A stretch of 38,039 nt of DNA, taken from positions 1 through 38,039 of the forward strand of contig NZ_SLAP01000239.1 in the NCBI RefSeq assembly GCF_007126775.1, given 5' to 3'. Below the pieces are notes generated by a model that saw nothing but the letters and a program-made list of their open reading frames with translations, was not told the DNA's origin and ran no database searches. Position 1 is the first letter of the stretch; each line of letters opens with the position of its first letter. Shown in pieces: positions 1-8,408 of this stretch. This DNA comes from Cecembia sp. Lineage in GTDB: Bacteria > Bacteroidota > Bacteroidia > Cytophagales > Cyclobacteriaceae. Position numbers and translations under genes: made by a program.

Positions 1-73
1 TCAGATTAAAAAAAAATGGAATCATCATAACTTAGAATTATTTAGATTGATAGCTGAAAAATTGACTTGCTTA

Positions 74-1450
74 ATGGAACCAAACAACAAGACAATCAGC
101 CTCCGCAATAGGATCATGCAATTGCTCCTGTTTTTTAAGGATAGGTTTGATCTTCATGAAGGAAAAGAAGATGAGCTGGAAACCATTGATTATATCCGCA
201 AAAATATAGAATTCAAAGGAGCCAATCTTTGGATCTTGATCTTTGCTATTTTTGTGGCCTCAGTGGGACTGAATGTGAATTCTACAGCCGTGATCATAGG
301 TGCCATGTTAATCTCCCCCTTAATGGGTCCTATTATGGGTATTGGCCTGGCAGCAGGAATCAACGATTTTGAGCTCCTCAAAAAATCCATGAAAAACCTG
401 GGTATTGCCGTTGTGATTTCTATATTAACAAGTACGATCTATTTTTCTTTCACCCCGCTAAATGACGCCCAATCTGAGCTATTGGCCAGAACAGAACCCA
501 CAATCTGGGATGTACTCATCGCCCTCTTTGGGGGATTGGCCGGAATTGTTGCCGGTTCTAGAAAAGAGAAAAGCAATGCCATACCCGGAGTAGCTATCGC
601 CACAGCACTGATGCCACCTTTGTGTACTGCAGGTTATGGATTGGCCACAGCCAACCTTTATTATTTTTTCGGCGCCTTCTACCTCTTTTTCATCAATTCT
701 GTATTTATCAGTTTATCGACTTATGTCATTGTCCGTTTCATGAAATTCCCCAAAAAGGAATTTTTGGACAGAAAAAGAGAGAAAACAGTAAAGGCTTACA
801 TTACTATCTTTACCATATTGACAATAGTCCCCAGCGTTTACTTAGCATATAACATTGTCAAGCGAACGCTCTGGGAAAAAACTGCTAACCAATTCCTTAC
901 CACACAAATGGAATTCCCACGTACACAGGTTATCTCCTCTTCACTTTTCTATGACCCAGATAGCTCCAGAATTGAAGTATCTTTAATTGGTGAAAGAATC
1001 AGCGATGAAGAAATAGCCATCCTATCCAGAAAGATGGGAGGATTAAACCTGAGGAATACATATTTGCGAATAAAACAAAGTGGGGATGGCGGAACGGATC
1101 TTAATATGCTGAGATCAGATATCCTCAAGGACCTTTATGAAAGAAATGAAGTGCTCATCCAGGACAAAGATCAAAAAATAGCGCTCCTTGAAAGAGAATT
1201 GGCGGAGTATTCCAATAGCAGCTCTCAGGTATTGGATATTGCCAGAGAGGCAAAGATTAACCATCCCAATCTCCAGAATTTTTCTATGAACAGGGCGATT
1301 ATGGCCGATCTACAAAAAGATAAACAGGATACACTGCTTTTTGCCTATGCAAAATTCAGGTCAAGGCCCAATATACAGGAGCAAAAGCGCTTTCAGGATT
1401 GGCTCAAATTAAGGACAAAAGCTGATTCTGTCGCTTTGATCTTAGATTAA
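74..1450 (+). CDS. DUF389 family multi-pass membrane protein
   Basis: This 458-residue protein belongs to the DUF389 (TIGR00341-like) family of inner-membrane proteins, whose function is not established. What is visible is a soluble N-terminal stretch, then a hydrophobic core of about six membrane segments with the family-typical glycine-rich stretches AVIIGAMLISPLMGPIMGIG and GVAIATALMPPLCTAG. A charged C-terminal half of about 200 residues follows, with heptad-like character around the DKDQKIALLERELAEY stretch, so it may be coiled coil and cytoplasmic. I chose the ATG at 74; an in-frame TTG at 47 would add nine residues with no family support. A strong terminator follows the stop directly, so the gene ends its transcript. 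The promoter is probably at or beyond the left edge of the window. The family call is firm; no substrate can be read from the sequence. Confidence 0.9.
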   Translation: MEPNNKTISLRNRIMQLLLFFKDRFDLHEGKEDELETIDYIRKNIEFKGANLWILIFAIFVASVGLNVNSTAVIIGAMLISPLMGPIMGIGLAAGINDFELLKKSMKNLGIAVVISILTSTIYFSFTPLNDAQSELLARTEPTIWDVLIALFGGLAGIVAGSRKEKSNAIPGVAIATALMPPLCTAGYGLATANLYYFFGAFYLFFINSVFISLSTYVIVRFMKFPKKEFLDRKREKTVKAYITIFTILTIVPSVYLAYNIVKRTLWEKTANQFLTTQMEFPRTQVISSSLFYDPDSSRIEVSLIGERISDEEIAILSRKMGGLNLRNTYLRIKQSGDGGTDLNMLRSDILKDLYERNEVLIQDKDQKIALLERELAEYSNSSSQVLDIAREAKINHPNLQNFSMNRAIMADLQKDKQDTLLFAYAKFRSRPNIQEQKRFQDWLKLRTKADSVALILD

Positions 1451-1483
1451 AAAAGTCCGGCTGAATGATTCAGCCGGACTTTT
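1451..1483. terminator. Strong bidirectional intrinsic terminator
   Basis: A perfect 15-bp inverted repeat (arms 1451-1465 and 1469-1483, loop TGA) has a G/C-rich middle and A4/T4 ends, so it can terminate transcription in either direction. It begins at the base after the DUF389 stop codon and lies between that gene and the converging floA gene. The 120 bases from 1484 to 1603 show nothing else I can support. Confidence 0.9.
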
Positions 1484-1603
1484 CAGTAAAGTTAAAATTT
1501 ATAGAAATTCAAAATCCAAATCGTCTTCAGCAAACCGACTCCCACTTCCGGAACCGCTATTCTAAAATCCGAATCCTACTTCCAAAATCTCAGTTCAAAA
1601 ACC

Positions 1604-2620
1604 TTACTTCTTATCTCCTCCTTTATTCTTGGTGGAATCACCAGATGAGCTGCTATCGGAACCCGCAATAGAGGATCTCATGTCGGTATCTGATTTGATA
1701 TTTTCCATGCGGTAATAATCCATCACGCCTAATTTCCCAGTTCTAAAGGCTTCGGAAATCGCTTTTGGCACCTCAGCTTCTGCTTCAATTACCTTCGCTC
1801 TCATCTCAACGGATTTGGCTTTCATTTCCTGCTCGAGCGCAACAGCCATGGCTCTACGCTCCTCAGCCTTAGCTTCTGCCACCTTAAGGTCAGCGGAAGC
1901 TTGATCAATTTGTAGCTTGGCGCCAATATTGGTACCTACATCAATATCCGCGATATCTATCGAAAGAATTTCGAAAGCAGTCCCAGCATCCAAACCCCGC
2001 TCTAAGACCAGCTTCGAAATTTTATCCGGATTCTCAAGTACGCTTTTATGATTTTGGGCCGAACCAATAGAAGTCACGATTCCTTCCCCTACCCTTGCAA
2101 GAATGGTCTCCTCTCCTGCACCACCGACTAACTGCGCAATATTCGCTCTGACGGTAACCCTTGCTTTCGCAATTAGCTGTATTCCATCAGCTGCTACAGC
2201 CGCGACATTGGGCGTATTGATAACTTTAGGATTGACCGAAATCTGAACAGCTTCAAACACATCCCTACCTGCAAGATCAATGGCAGTAGCTTGCTTAAAA
2301 CTAAGCGTAATATTGGCCTTATCTGCAGAAATCAGAGCACGGATTACATTTGGTACATTTCCTCCCGCCAAATAGTGTGTTTCCAATTCATTGGTCGTCA
2401 ACTGAAGACCGGCCTTTGTGGCGGTAATGAGAGAATTGACAATGATACTAGGTGGCACTTTCCTTATACGCATTCCGATCAACTCTCCTATACCCACGCG
2501 CACATTGGAAAAAATAGCCGTAATCCAAAGGTTAATGGGAACAAAATAAAGAAAGATAAATAAGAGAATAACTGCAGCAAATGCTGCAAATAAAACAAAC
2601 ACTGAATCCGTAATTTCCAT
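1604..2620 (-). CDS. floA: Flotillin-like protein FloA (SPFH/band 7)
   Basis: This 338-residue protein matches the bacterial FloA/YqfA (UPF0365) family, membrane scaffold proteins of functional membrane microdomains. A hydrophobic N-terminal segment (about residues 8-32) anchors it. The SPFH region follows with the family-typical stretch [20 protein letters not shown]. The second half is rich in Ala and Glu with repeated EAK/EAE steps (about 225-290), as expected for the flotillin coiled coil used in oligomerisation. The tail is Ser/Asp/Lys-rich and probably disordered. It starts 3 bp after the nfeD-like gene on the same strand, the classic NfeD-flotillin arrangement, which supports co-transcription and joint action at the membrane. 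The length is close to that of known FloA proteins, and I see no truncation or missing region. Confidence 0.93.
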   Translation of the reverse strand: MEITDSVFVLFAAFAAVILLFIFLYFVPINLWITAIFSNVRVGIGELIGMRIRKVPPSIIVNSLITATKAGLQLTTNELETHYLAGGNVPNVIRALISADKANITLSFKQATAIDLAGRDVFEAVQISVNPKVINTPNVAAVAADGIQLIAKARVTVRANIAQLVGGAGEETILARVGEGIVTSIGSAQNHKSVLENPDKISKLVLERGLDAGTAFEILSIDIADIDVGTNIGAKLQIDQASADLKVAEAKAEERRAMAVALEQEMKAKSVEMRAKVIEAEAEVPKAISEAFRTGKLGVMDYYRMENIKSDTDMRSSIAGSDSSSSGDSTKNKGGDKK

Positions 2621-2623
2621 AAT

Positions 2624-3085
2624 TTATGTTTTAATGATGATCTTATTGTTTTCTAATTTGTGAATATAAACTTTGGTCCCTGTCTTGACCAAGCCCGAAT
2701 CTGATTTTACTTCGTAAATGATTTCATTGAACTCTGCTTTGCCTATGGGCTTGATATCAGATAGCGCTTTGCCTTCCATTCCAATTTCCAGACCCACCAA
2801 CCTATCATCAAAAGATCTACTTGTAATGGCATCTTTTAGCGCAAACCTGTTCCAAACACCGGATTTAAAAGCATAAACCAACGCGGTAAGATGAAGCAAT
2901 ACTGTTACCGCAAGAATGATCCATGCATCCTTGGCATCAAATTTAAGAAATGCATAGTAAATTCCACCTCCTGTAAATACCAAACCTACAAGGCCAACAA
3001 TGGTAGTTCCCGGAACAAATAAAATTTCTGTGGCAACTAAAATCAATCCAATGATCAATAATGAAATCAGTATAAACCAGGTCAT
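2624..3085 (-). CDS. NfeD-like membrane protein (short form)
   Basis: This 153-residue protein is an NfeD-family partner of flotillin. It has three hydrophobic segments (about residues 3-20, 24-46 and 53-73), then a soluble C-terminal domain (about 95-153) with the NfeD OB-fold pattern: G-x-EGKALSDIKPIGKAEFN, then a short strand run ending KVYIHKLENNKIIIKT. It lacks the N-terminal serine-protease domain of long NfeD proteins, so it is the short scaffold type. It lies directly upstream of floA with a 3-bp gap. Loss of either gene would be expected to disturb the same membrane domain complex, which is inference from the family. The upstream 140 bases carry the proS terminator; I could not pick a convincing promoter for this pair. 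Confidence 0.88.
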   Translation of the reverse strand: MTWFILISLLIIGLILVATEILFVPGTTIVGLVGLVFTGGGIYYAFLKFDAKDAWIILAVTVLLHLTALVYAFKSGVWNRFALKDAITSRSFDDRLVGLEIGMEGKALSDIKPIGKAEFNEIIYEVKSDSGLVKTGTKVYIHKLENNKIIIKT

Positions 3086-3167
3086 GGTATTTTTTTCTTG
3101 AAAATAGTGCTTTTTAGCCTATCTAAAAACCCAATCTTGATAAAACGCTGAAAAAAACCTAAGGTTT

Positions 3168-3197
3168 AAAAAACAGGCCATCCTTTGGACAGCCTGT
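3168..3197 (-). terminator. Intrinsic terminator of proS
   Basis: Read on the minus strand, an ACAGGC/GCCTGT stem (3192-3197 with 3173-3178) encloses a second small TCC/GGA stem and a three-base loop, and is followed by a run of T (complement of the A tract at 3168-3173). It sits about 30 bp beyond the proS stop codon and separates proS from the nfeD-floA pair downstream on the same strand. Confidence 0.75.
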
Positions 3198-3225
3198 ATA
3201 TGGTTTCTAAAATTTTAATCACAGC

Positions 3226-4707
3226 TCAATAAGCCCTGGCAAATAAGACCCTAGCCTGAGAAGGTTTACCCGTAAGTATACATTTACCTTCCTCCATTTC
3301 ATTTCCAAGAGGAATGCAGCGGATAGTAGCCTTGGTCAGCTCCTTGATTTTTTCTTCGGTCTCTGCAGTACCATCCCAATGCGCGGAAAGGAACCCTCCT
3401 TTATTCTCGATCAGGTCCTGGAATGCTTCCCAGGAATCGACCTCAGTAGTCATTTCTTCTCTGAAATTCAAGGCTTTCTGATATATAGATTCCTGTATCT
3501 TTTCCAATAAGCTTTCTATGTATGCTGCAATATCAGTTTCATTCAGATCGATGGTTTCTTTGGTCAAAGTATCCCTTCGGGCCAATTCAACTGTATTATT
3601 TTCAAGGTCTCTTGGTCCCATCGCGATACGAAGCGGTACTCCCTTAAGCTCATATTCAGCAAATTTCCAACCGGGCTTGTAGGTATCACGCCTATCAAAA
3701 TGAACAGCAACTCCTTTGTTTTTGAGTTTGTCCATAATATCAAGAGCTTTTGCGGAAATTTTATCCAACTCTTCATCAGTTTTATAGATGGGCACAATAA
3801 CCACTTGTATGGGTGCTAATTTGGGAGGTAAAACCAATCCATTGTCATCGGAGTGTGCCATAATTAAAGCACCCATAAGCCGCGTACTAACGCCCCAAGA
3901 GGTTCCCCATACATATTCCAACCCGCCTTCTTTGGTTGCAAATTTCACATCAAATGCTTTGGCAAAATTTTGCCCTAAGAAGTGAGAAGTTCCTGCCTGC
4001 AAGGCTTTTCCATCCTGCATCATGGCCTCTATACAGTAGGTATCTTCTGCACCGGCAAACCGCTCATTTTCACTTTTTACCCCCCTTACCACTGGAAGTG
4101 CCATGAATTTTTCGGCAAATTCAGCATAAACCTGCATCATTTTTACCGTTTCCTCTATTGCTTCTTCCTTGGTGGCATGGGCAGTATGTCCTTCCTGCCA
4201 AAGAAATTCTGTCGTTCTGAGAAAAAGACGGGTTCGCATTTCCCAACGCACCACATTGGCCCACTGATTGACCAAAAGTGGTAGATCCCGATAAGACTGA
4301 ATCCAATTTTTGTAAGTACTCCAAATAACCGTCTCGGAAGTAGGCCTGACAATAAGTTCCTCTTCCAATTTTGCTTCAGGGTCAACCACCACCGATTTTC
4401 CATCTTCGGAGTTTTTTAACCTGTAATGGGTCACAACAGCGCATTCCTTAGCAAAACCCTCTACATGGCTGGCCTCTTTTGAAAGATATGATTTCGGAAT
4501 AAATAATGGAAAATAGGCATTGCTGTGCCCCGTTTCCTTGAACATTTTGTCCAACTGGGCCTGCATTTTCTCCCAAATGGAATATCCGTACGGCTTGATG
4601 ACCATACAGCCCCGCACAGGGGAATTTTCTGCCAAATCAGCCCTTTTTACCAATTCATTGTACCACAAAGAGTAGTCTTCACTTCTTTTAGGCAGTCCTT
4701 TGCTCAT
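3226..4707 (-). CDS. proS: Prolyl-tRNA synthetase, short (archaeal/eukaryotic-like) form
   Basis: This class II aminoacyl-tRNA synthetase charges tRNA-Pro with proline in the cytoplasm. At 493 residues it is the short ProRS form without the INS editing domain found in the long bacterial type. Visible signatures are RPTSET (residues 121-126), motif 2 with RWEMRTR...[11 protein letters not shown] (154-178), a motif 3-like [16 protein letters not shown] stretch, the HGTP anticodon-binding domain beginning near APIQVVIVP, and a C-terminal domain ending in ARAY, typical of this subtype. The start at 4707 gives [20 protein letters not shown], the expected beginning. It is a single-gene unit: a candidate promoter lies about 55 bp upstream and a terminator follows. 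It is divergent from the lipoprotein gene at 4836. Confidence 0.96.
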   Translation of the reverse strand: MSKGLPKRSEDYSLWYNELVKRADLAENSPVRGCMVIKPYGYSIWEKMQAQLDKMFKETGHSNAYFPLFIPKSYLSKEASHVEGFAKECAVVTHYRLKNSEDGKSVVVDPEAKLEEELIVRPTSETVIWSTYKNWIQSYRDLPLLVNQWANVVRWEMRTRLFLRTTEFLWQEGHTAHATKEEAIEETVKMMQVYAEFAEKFMALPVVRGVKSENERFAGAEDTYCIEAMMQDGKALQAGTSHFLGQNFAKAFDVKFATKEGGLEYVWGTSWGVSTRLMGALIMAHSDDNGLVLPPKLAPIQVVIVPIYKTDEELDKISAKALDIMDKLKNKGVAVHFDRRDTYKPGWKFAEYELKGVPLRIAMGPRDLENNTVELARRDTLTKETIDLNETDIAAYIESLLEKIQESIYQKALNFREEMTTEVDSWEAFQDLIENKGGFLSAHWDGTAETEEKIKELTKATIRCIPLGNEMEEGKCILTGKPSQARVLFARAY

Positions 4708-4761
4708 ATTGTTTTTGTTGATTTCAAAAATCTATTTATCTTCGCTCAATACTGTGGGAGG

Positions 4762-4769
4762 CAAATATA
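4762..4769 (-). promoter_or_regulatory. Candidate -7 box for proS (TATATTTG)
   Basis: On the minus strand the bases read TATATTTG, a perfect match to the Bacteroidota -7 consensus TAnnTTTG, 55 bp upstream of the proS start. A clear TTG at the -33 position is missing, so this rests on the -7 box alone. The rest of the 128-bp gap (4708-4835) shows no further supported element, including no clear promoter for the plus-strand lipoprotein gene. Confidence 0.45.
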
Positions 4770-4835
4770 AATAAATATTGATAACCCTAAAGGTACCCAT
4801 GCGTATAATAGAAGTAATTAGATCAACCAAACAAA

Positions 4836-6281
4836 ATGATGAACCTCAACAAAATATTGACCATTGGAGCTGGGGCAGTCCTTATGCTGTCTTCCTGCAG
4901 TTCTAGCTACAATGCCATGAGAGGCGGTGAAAGTGACGATTTGTATTTCATGGCCTCCGATGCTAGAGTAGCTACTGAGTTTGCCGTTAATAACAATACA
5001 CCTCAAAACTTTCAGTCTTTAGGAAATGTAGAAACCAATACATTTGACCAAGAAAATTTCTCTGCCAGAAATGTAAACCCAGAGTACTTGGCCAGATATC
5101 AGGCACAGACACAGCCCGAAGAATCGGGAACAGTTTACTTTGATGACAATAATGAGGTGCAGGAAAGTGCGCCCAATGTGAACGTATATAATAATTTTTA
5201 CGGATCCGGTTTTAACGGAGGTGGATTTGGACAAAGTGCATTCAACCTCAACCTTGGATTTGGAATGGGCTTTGGCGCACCAATGATGGGTTGGGGAATG
5301 CCTATGATGGGATGGGGAATGCCATTCTATGATCCCTTCTTCAATCCTTTCTGGGGAGGAGGATTCGGTATGATGAGACCTTGGGGCTGGGGTATGAGAC
5401 CTGGTTTCGGTTTCGGATGGAACTCCATGTGGGGCTGGAATGCCGGTTTCGGTATGGGCTTCGGAAATCCTTGGATGATGGGCGGCATGTGGGGTAACCC
5501 TTGGATGGGTGGCATGTGGGGTAACCCTTGGATGGGTGGCTTCGGTCCAGGAATGGGCTGGGGTGGTCCAATCATCGTGCTTCCAGGTGAGCAAGGAAGG
5601 CAAATTGTAAGAGGTTCAAGGTATGGCAGAGGTTCAGGAACTGCAGTGTCCGGTGGCAGAGGTTCTGCTACAGGATACCAACCAGCCACTGCTAGGGCTG
5701 CAAGAAGAGATGCGGCCAGCGGTGCGAGAAGTATCAATTCTGGCAGTAGGGCTACCAGCAGAGATTTTGGGTCCTCTCAAAATGAGTACCTTTCAAATAG
5801 AAGTAGAGTGGCAAATACCAATGCTTCTGCACGCCCAAGTGTAAGAAATACCGGTTCAGCTGCGGCAACCAGACCTGGAACAAGAACTGGTGTAGCCAAC
5901 ACAAGACCCAATTATAATACAAATATGAACAGGGCAAATACCAGAACAAACTCTGCTTCCCCTGCTTACAGACAAAATACAGGAAGCTTTAACAGAGGTT
6001 CAGGAGCAAGAAGTGCCAACCCTTCATACAATAGAGGCGGAGGTACCTTCAATAACAATAATAGAGGTGGATCCTTCAACAATTCAAGGACTGCCCCATC
6101 TAGAAATACAATGTCTCCTTCAAGAGGTGGCATGTCCTCACCAAGCAGAGGCAGCAGTGGAGGATTCAGCTCTCCCAGCAGAAGCTCTGGCGGAGGTGGA
6201 TTTAGCTCCGGCGGTGGCGGAAGCCGTGGTGGTGGCGGCGGTATGAGCTCCGGAGGTTCAAGAGGTGGAAGGGGGAATTAA
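4836..6281 (+). CDS. Gly/Met/Trp-rich low-complexity lipoprotein, function unknown
   Basis: I do not recognise a characterised family. The N terminus is a lipoprotein signal with lipobox LSSC and acceptor Cys21, so the protein should be lipidated. Residues 22-120 are ordinary acidic sequence. Residues 123-245 are almost only Gly, Met, Trp, Phe, Pro and Asn, with short repeats such as GWGMP and GMWGNPWMG. Residues 255-481 are Ser/Arg/Gly/Asn-rich and end in RGG-like steps (GGSRGGRGN). Such a sequence should be largely disordered or self-associating. A structural, adhesive or metal-binding surface role is possible (Met-rich stretches can bind copper), but nothing decides it. The start could be either ATG of an ATGATG pair (4836 or 4839). 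The stop codon lies inside a terminator hairpin. The skewed composition also produces long open frames on the opposite strand, which I do not regard as genes. Confidence 0.85.
   Translation: MMNLNKILTIGAGAVLMLSSCSSSYNAMRGGESDDLYFMASDARVATEFAVNNNTPQNFQSLGNVETNTFDQENFSARNVNPEYLARYQAQTQPEESGTVYFDDNNEVQESAPNVNVYNNFYGSGFNGGGFGQSAFNLNLGFGMGFGAPMMGWGMPMMGWGMPFYDPFFNPFWGGGFGMMRPWGWGMRPGFGFGWNSMWGWNAGFGMGFGNPWMMGGMWGNPWMGGMWGNPWMGGFGPGMGWGGPIIVLPGEQGRQIVRGSRYGRGSGTAVSGGRGSATGYQPATARAARRDAASGARSINSGSRATSRDFGSSQNEYLSNRSRVANTNASARPSVRNTGSAAATRPGTRTGVANTRPNYNTNMNRANTRTNSASPAYRQNTGSFNRGSGARSANPSYNRGGGTFNNNNRGGSFNNSRTAPSRNTMSPSRGGMSSPSRGSSGGFSSPSRSSGGGGFSSGGGGSRGGGGGMSSGGSRGGRGN
5484..5537 (+). repeat. Two perfect 27-bp tandem copies inside the lipoprotein gene
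   Basis: Bases 5484-5510 and 5511-5537 are identical 27-mers, each encoding GMWGNPWMG. A partial, diverged copy precedes them (5460-5483, encoding GFGNPWMMG). The unit is a multiple of three, so copy-number change would keep the frame. Perfect identity at DNA level points to a recent duplication or ongoing homogenisation. Confidence 0.9.
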
Positions 6282-6296
6282 TTCCCTCTTTTTTTT
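6269..6296 (+). terminator. Intrinsic terminator containing the lipoprotein stop codon
   Basis: A 9-bp stem (AAGGGGGAA at 6269-6277 with TTCCCTCTT at 6282-6290, one G-U pair) has a TTAA loop and is followed by a T run to 6296. The TAA stop (6279-6281) lies in the loop, so the last coding bases form the upstream arm. It separates the lipoprotein gene from the FadL-like gene. Confidence 0.85.
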
Positions 6297-6365
6297 GCCC
6301 TCATCAAAACAATAAAGGCATGTTATTTGATTAATTGGATGAAGTATATCAGCTCAATTTTATAT

Positions 6366-7886
6366 ATGATTTCGACAAAAAAAGTATTGTTTTCAGTTTT
6401 GGCCTTGATGTTCAGCTTTGGAATGGCAGAAGCACAGATTGGTTATTTTGAAGATGCCCTTAGGTTCAGCCAGTTCCGATCTACCGGATCGGCGAGAATT
6501 ATGGGATTAGGAGGCGCACAGATGTCCTTAGGAGGAGACGTCTCCAATATTCATGGTAACCCTGCGGGGCTTGGCTTCTTCAGAAGATCAGAGGTCAGTT
6601 TTAGTCCCTCCTTCACCACCTGGAATACAGAATCCAATTTCCTGGGGCAAATTCAAAATGACCGCACAGGTAATTTTGCCATCCCAAATATAAGCTTGGT
6701 CATTAGCAGACCAAGAGGACCTTTGACTACCGGAGCCTTTAGGGGAGGCTCTTTTGGGTTCAGCTTCAACAGAATGAATCTCTTTAATACCCAATTTGGG
6801 TATTTCTCAGACATACAGGGAGAAACGTCAATTATTGACCATTTTATTCAAAGGGCAAATGGGATTCCTGAAAGTCAAATAGAAAATTTCGGTTTGACAG
6901 GACTGGCTTACCAGACATTCCTTATAAATCCAATAACGGAAGACGCTAATGGTAATCCGATCTTAAATCCCACCCAATACGACTCTTTTGTTCTTGGTTT
7001 TCCTTTTCAGGACGAAACTGTTATCACAGATGGAAGGGTAAGTCAAACGAGTTTTTCCTATGGAGCAAACTTCCTGAACAAATTCTTCGTCGGTGCAAGC
7101 TTGGGATTGACTTCCATTATTTACAATTCCCAGAAAGACTATGGAGAAGAATTTTTTGATGAGCCACTATTGACCACATCTGTTATAGAGAACCTCAATA
7201 TGGATGGTTTTGGTGCCAATATTAACCTTGGAGTCATCTACAAGCCCATTGAACAGCTAAATTTAGGTTTTAATTTTCAGTCCCCTACCTGGTACCGGAT
7301 CAATGAACAATATGAGGCCAGAATAATTAATTTCTTCGATAATTTCTTTTTTGAGCCTGAAAACATCACTTTAGGGAGAGAAGAAGCAGTAACACCCATT
7401 ATCTTAGGGACCTACAATTTGAATACCCCTTTAAGGTTAAGCGGGGGAATAACCTACTTCTTTGGAAAAAATGGTTTTCTGACTGCAGATATCGATTACC
7501 TTGACTATAGCCAAAGTCGCATCAATTCAAGAGATTTTAATCCTTCTGACGACAATTTGGAAATTAGAAGATTGTTTGGACAGACATTCAATTACCGGGT
7601 TGGAGGGGAATACAGATTCGATATCTGGAGAATAAGAGGTGGATATGGGCTTTATGGAGACCCATTTAGGAACCCACAGGGTTTTGACAGATCTACACAG
7701 CAATTCTCCGGGGGTCTCGGTGTAAGACTTCAAAAAGTATATGTGGATTTTGCTTTTATTTCCTCCACATTTAGACAGCTTTATAGCTCTTATGATTTCA
7801 TAGAAAATGGAACAAATATAGGTCCCGTTACTGAAATCCGTAATAATTTGTCCACTGGCATGCTCACTGTCGGGTTCAACTTTTAA
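6366..7886 (+). CDS. FadL/OmpP1-family outer-membrane beta-barrel protein
   Basis: This 506-residue protein looks like a member of the OmpP1/FadL/TodX transporter group, 14-strand barrels that carry hydrophobic compounds across the outer membrane. From the ATG at 6366 it begins MISTKKVLFSVLALMFSFGMAEAQ, a clean signal peptide; earlier in-frame starts (TTG 6327, ATG 6339) would only lengthen the leader, so I prefer 6366. The mature start has the family pattern of a region rich in Ser/Gly (ALRFSQFRSTGSARIMGLGG) followed by NIHGNPAGLGFF, equivalent to the NPAG motif. Alternating-residue strands run to the C terminus, which ends in phenylalanine (GFNF) as expected for BAM recognition. The substrate is unknown. 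The 3' end overlaps the converging aroK gene by 11 bp. Confidence 0.85.
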   Translation: MISTKKVLFSVLALMFSFGMAEAQIGYFEDALRFSQFRSTGSARIMGLGGAQMSLGGDVSNIHGNPAGLGFFRRSEVSFSPSFTTWNTESNFLGQIQNDRTGNFAIPNISLVISRPRGPLTTGAFRGGSFGFSFNRMNLFNTQFGYFSDIQGETSIIDHFIQRANGIPESQIENFGLTGLAYQTFLINPITEDANGNPILNPTQYDSFVLGFPFQDETVITDGRVSQTSFSYGANFLNKFFVGASLGLTSIIYNSQKDYGEEFFDEPLLTTSVIENLNMDGFGANINLGVIYKPIEQLNLGFNFQSPTWYRINEQYEARIINFFDNFFFEPENITLGREEAVTPIILGTYNLNTPLRLSGGITYFFGKNGFLTADIDYLDYSQSRINSRDFNPSDDNLEIRRLFGQTFNYRVGGEYRFDIWRIRGGYGLYGDPFRNPQGFDRSTQQFSGGLGVRLQKVYVDFAFISSTFRQLYSSYDFIENGTNIGPVTEIRNNLSTGMLTVGFNF

Positions 7887-8406
7887 AAAAAGCCATCAAT
7901 TCAGACATCAACTGCTCAGTGGAGATATCATCACCACTGAGCTTTATTTTTGACTGTAAATAATAACTTTCCCGGGAGGCGAGTAGATTTTTAAGTTTCA
8001 AAATGACTTCTCCTTCTCCAAGTCCAGCAAACATAGGCCGTTTGCCCAATTGGTCTTTGGATAATCGCTTCATTATCTCTTCCAATGAGACTTCCAAATA
8101 GACGGATACTGCATTTGCATTGATCAGGTCCATATTATCATTGAAACAAGGTGCACCGCCCCCTGTAGATAAAACAAAGGATTCGCTGTCAGAGAAAATC
8201 TCTCTGAGATAGAAGGATTCCAACTCCCGGAACTCCCCCTCTCCTCCCCGATCAAATATATCGCTGATTTTAAGTCCTGATTTTTTTTCAATGAAGTCAT
8301 CAAGGTCAATCCATGTGAATTTAAGCTGCTGCGCCAGCATTTTAGCAAAAGTAGTTTTCCCCGAACCAGGAAGCCCTACAAGCACTATTTTAAGCGGTTT
8401 TCTCAT
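7876..8406 (-). CDS. aroK: Shikimate kinase
   Basis: This enzyme phosphorylates shikimate to shikimate 3-phosphate with ATP, in the cytoplasmic pathway to chorismate and the aromatic amino acids. The 176-residue length is typical. Visible motifs are the P-loop GLPGSGKTT (residues 11-19), the Mg/shikimate-binding IDLDD (D34 and D36), a conserved arginine in the FRELE motif (R60), the shikimate-binding GGG (82-84), and the lid region with KRPMFAG. It is the last gene of a tight minus-strand set, 2 bp behind the DoxX-like gene. Its 3' end overlaps the converging FadL-like gene by 11 bp. No key residue is missing. Confidence 0.95.
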   Translation of the reverse strand: MRKPLKIVLVGLPGSGKTTFAKMLAQQLKFTWIDLDDFIEKKSGLKISDIFDRGGEGEFRELESFYLREIFSDSESFVLSTGGGAPCFNDNMDLINANAVSVYLEVSLEEIMKRLSKDQLGKRPMFAGLGEGEVILKLKNLLASRESYYLQSKIKLSGDDISTEQLMSELMAFFKS

Positions 8407-8408
8407 GA

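Noticed and set aside
47-73. TTG start extending the DUF389 protein by nine residues
   Set aside because: The ATG at 74 is the better start; the extension shows no family conservation that I recognise. The same reasoning rejects the TTG starts at 6327, 17277, 25810 and 35623.
1465-1671. 68-codon plus-strand open frame after the DUF389 gene
   Set aside because: It starts inside the terminator hairpin and runs into floA on the opposite strand; no coding signature.
5019-5737. Long antisense open frames (194 and 136 codons) opposite the Gly/Met-rich lipoprotein gene
   Set aside because: The skewed GGN/ATG/TGG-rich coding composition removes stop codons on the other strand; the translations are His/Pro/Thr or Pro-rich without start context or domain pattern.
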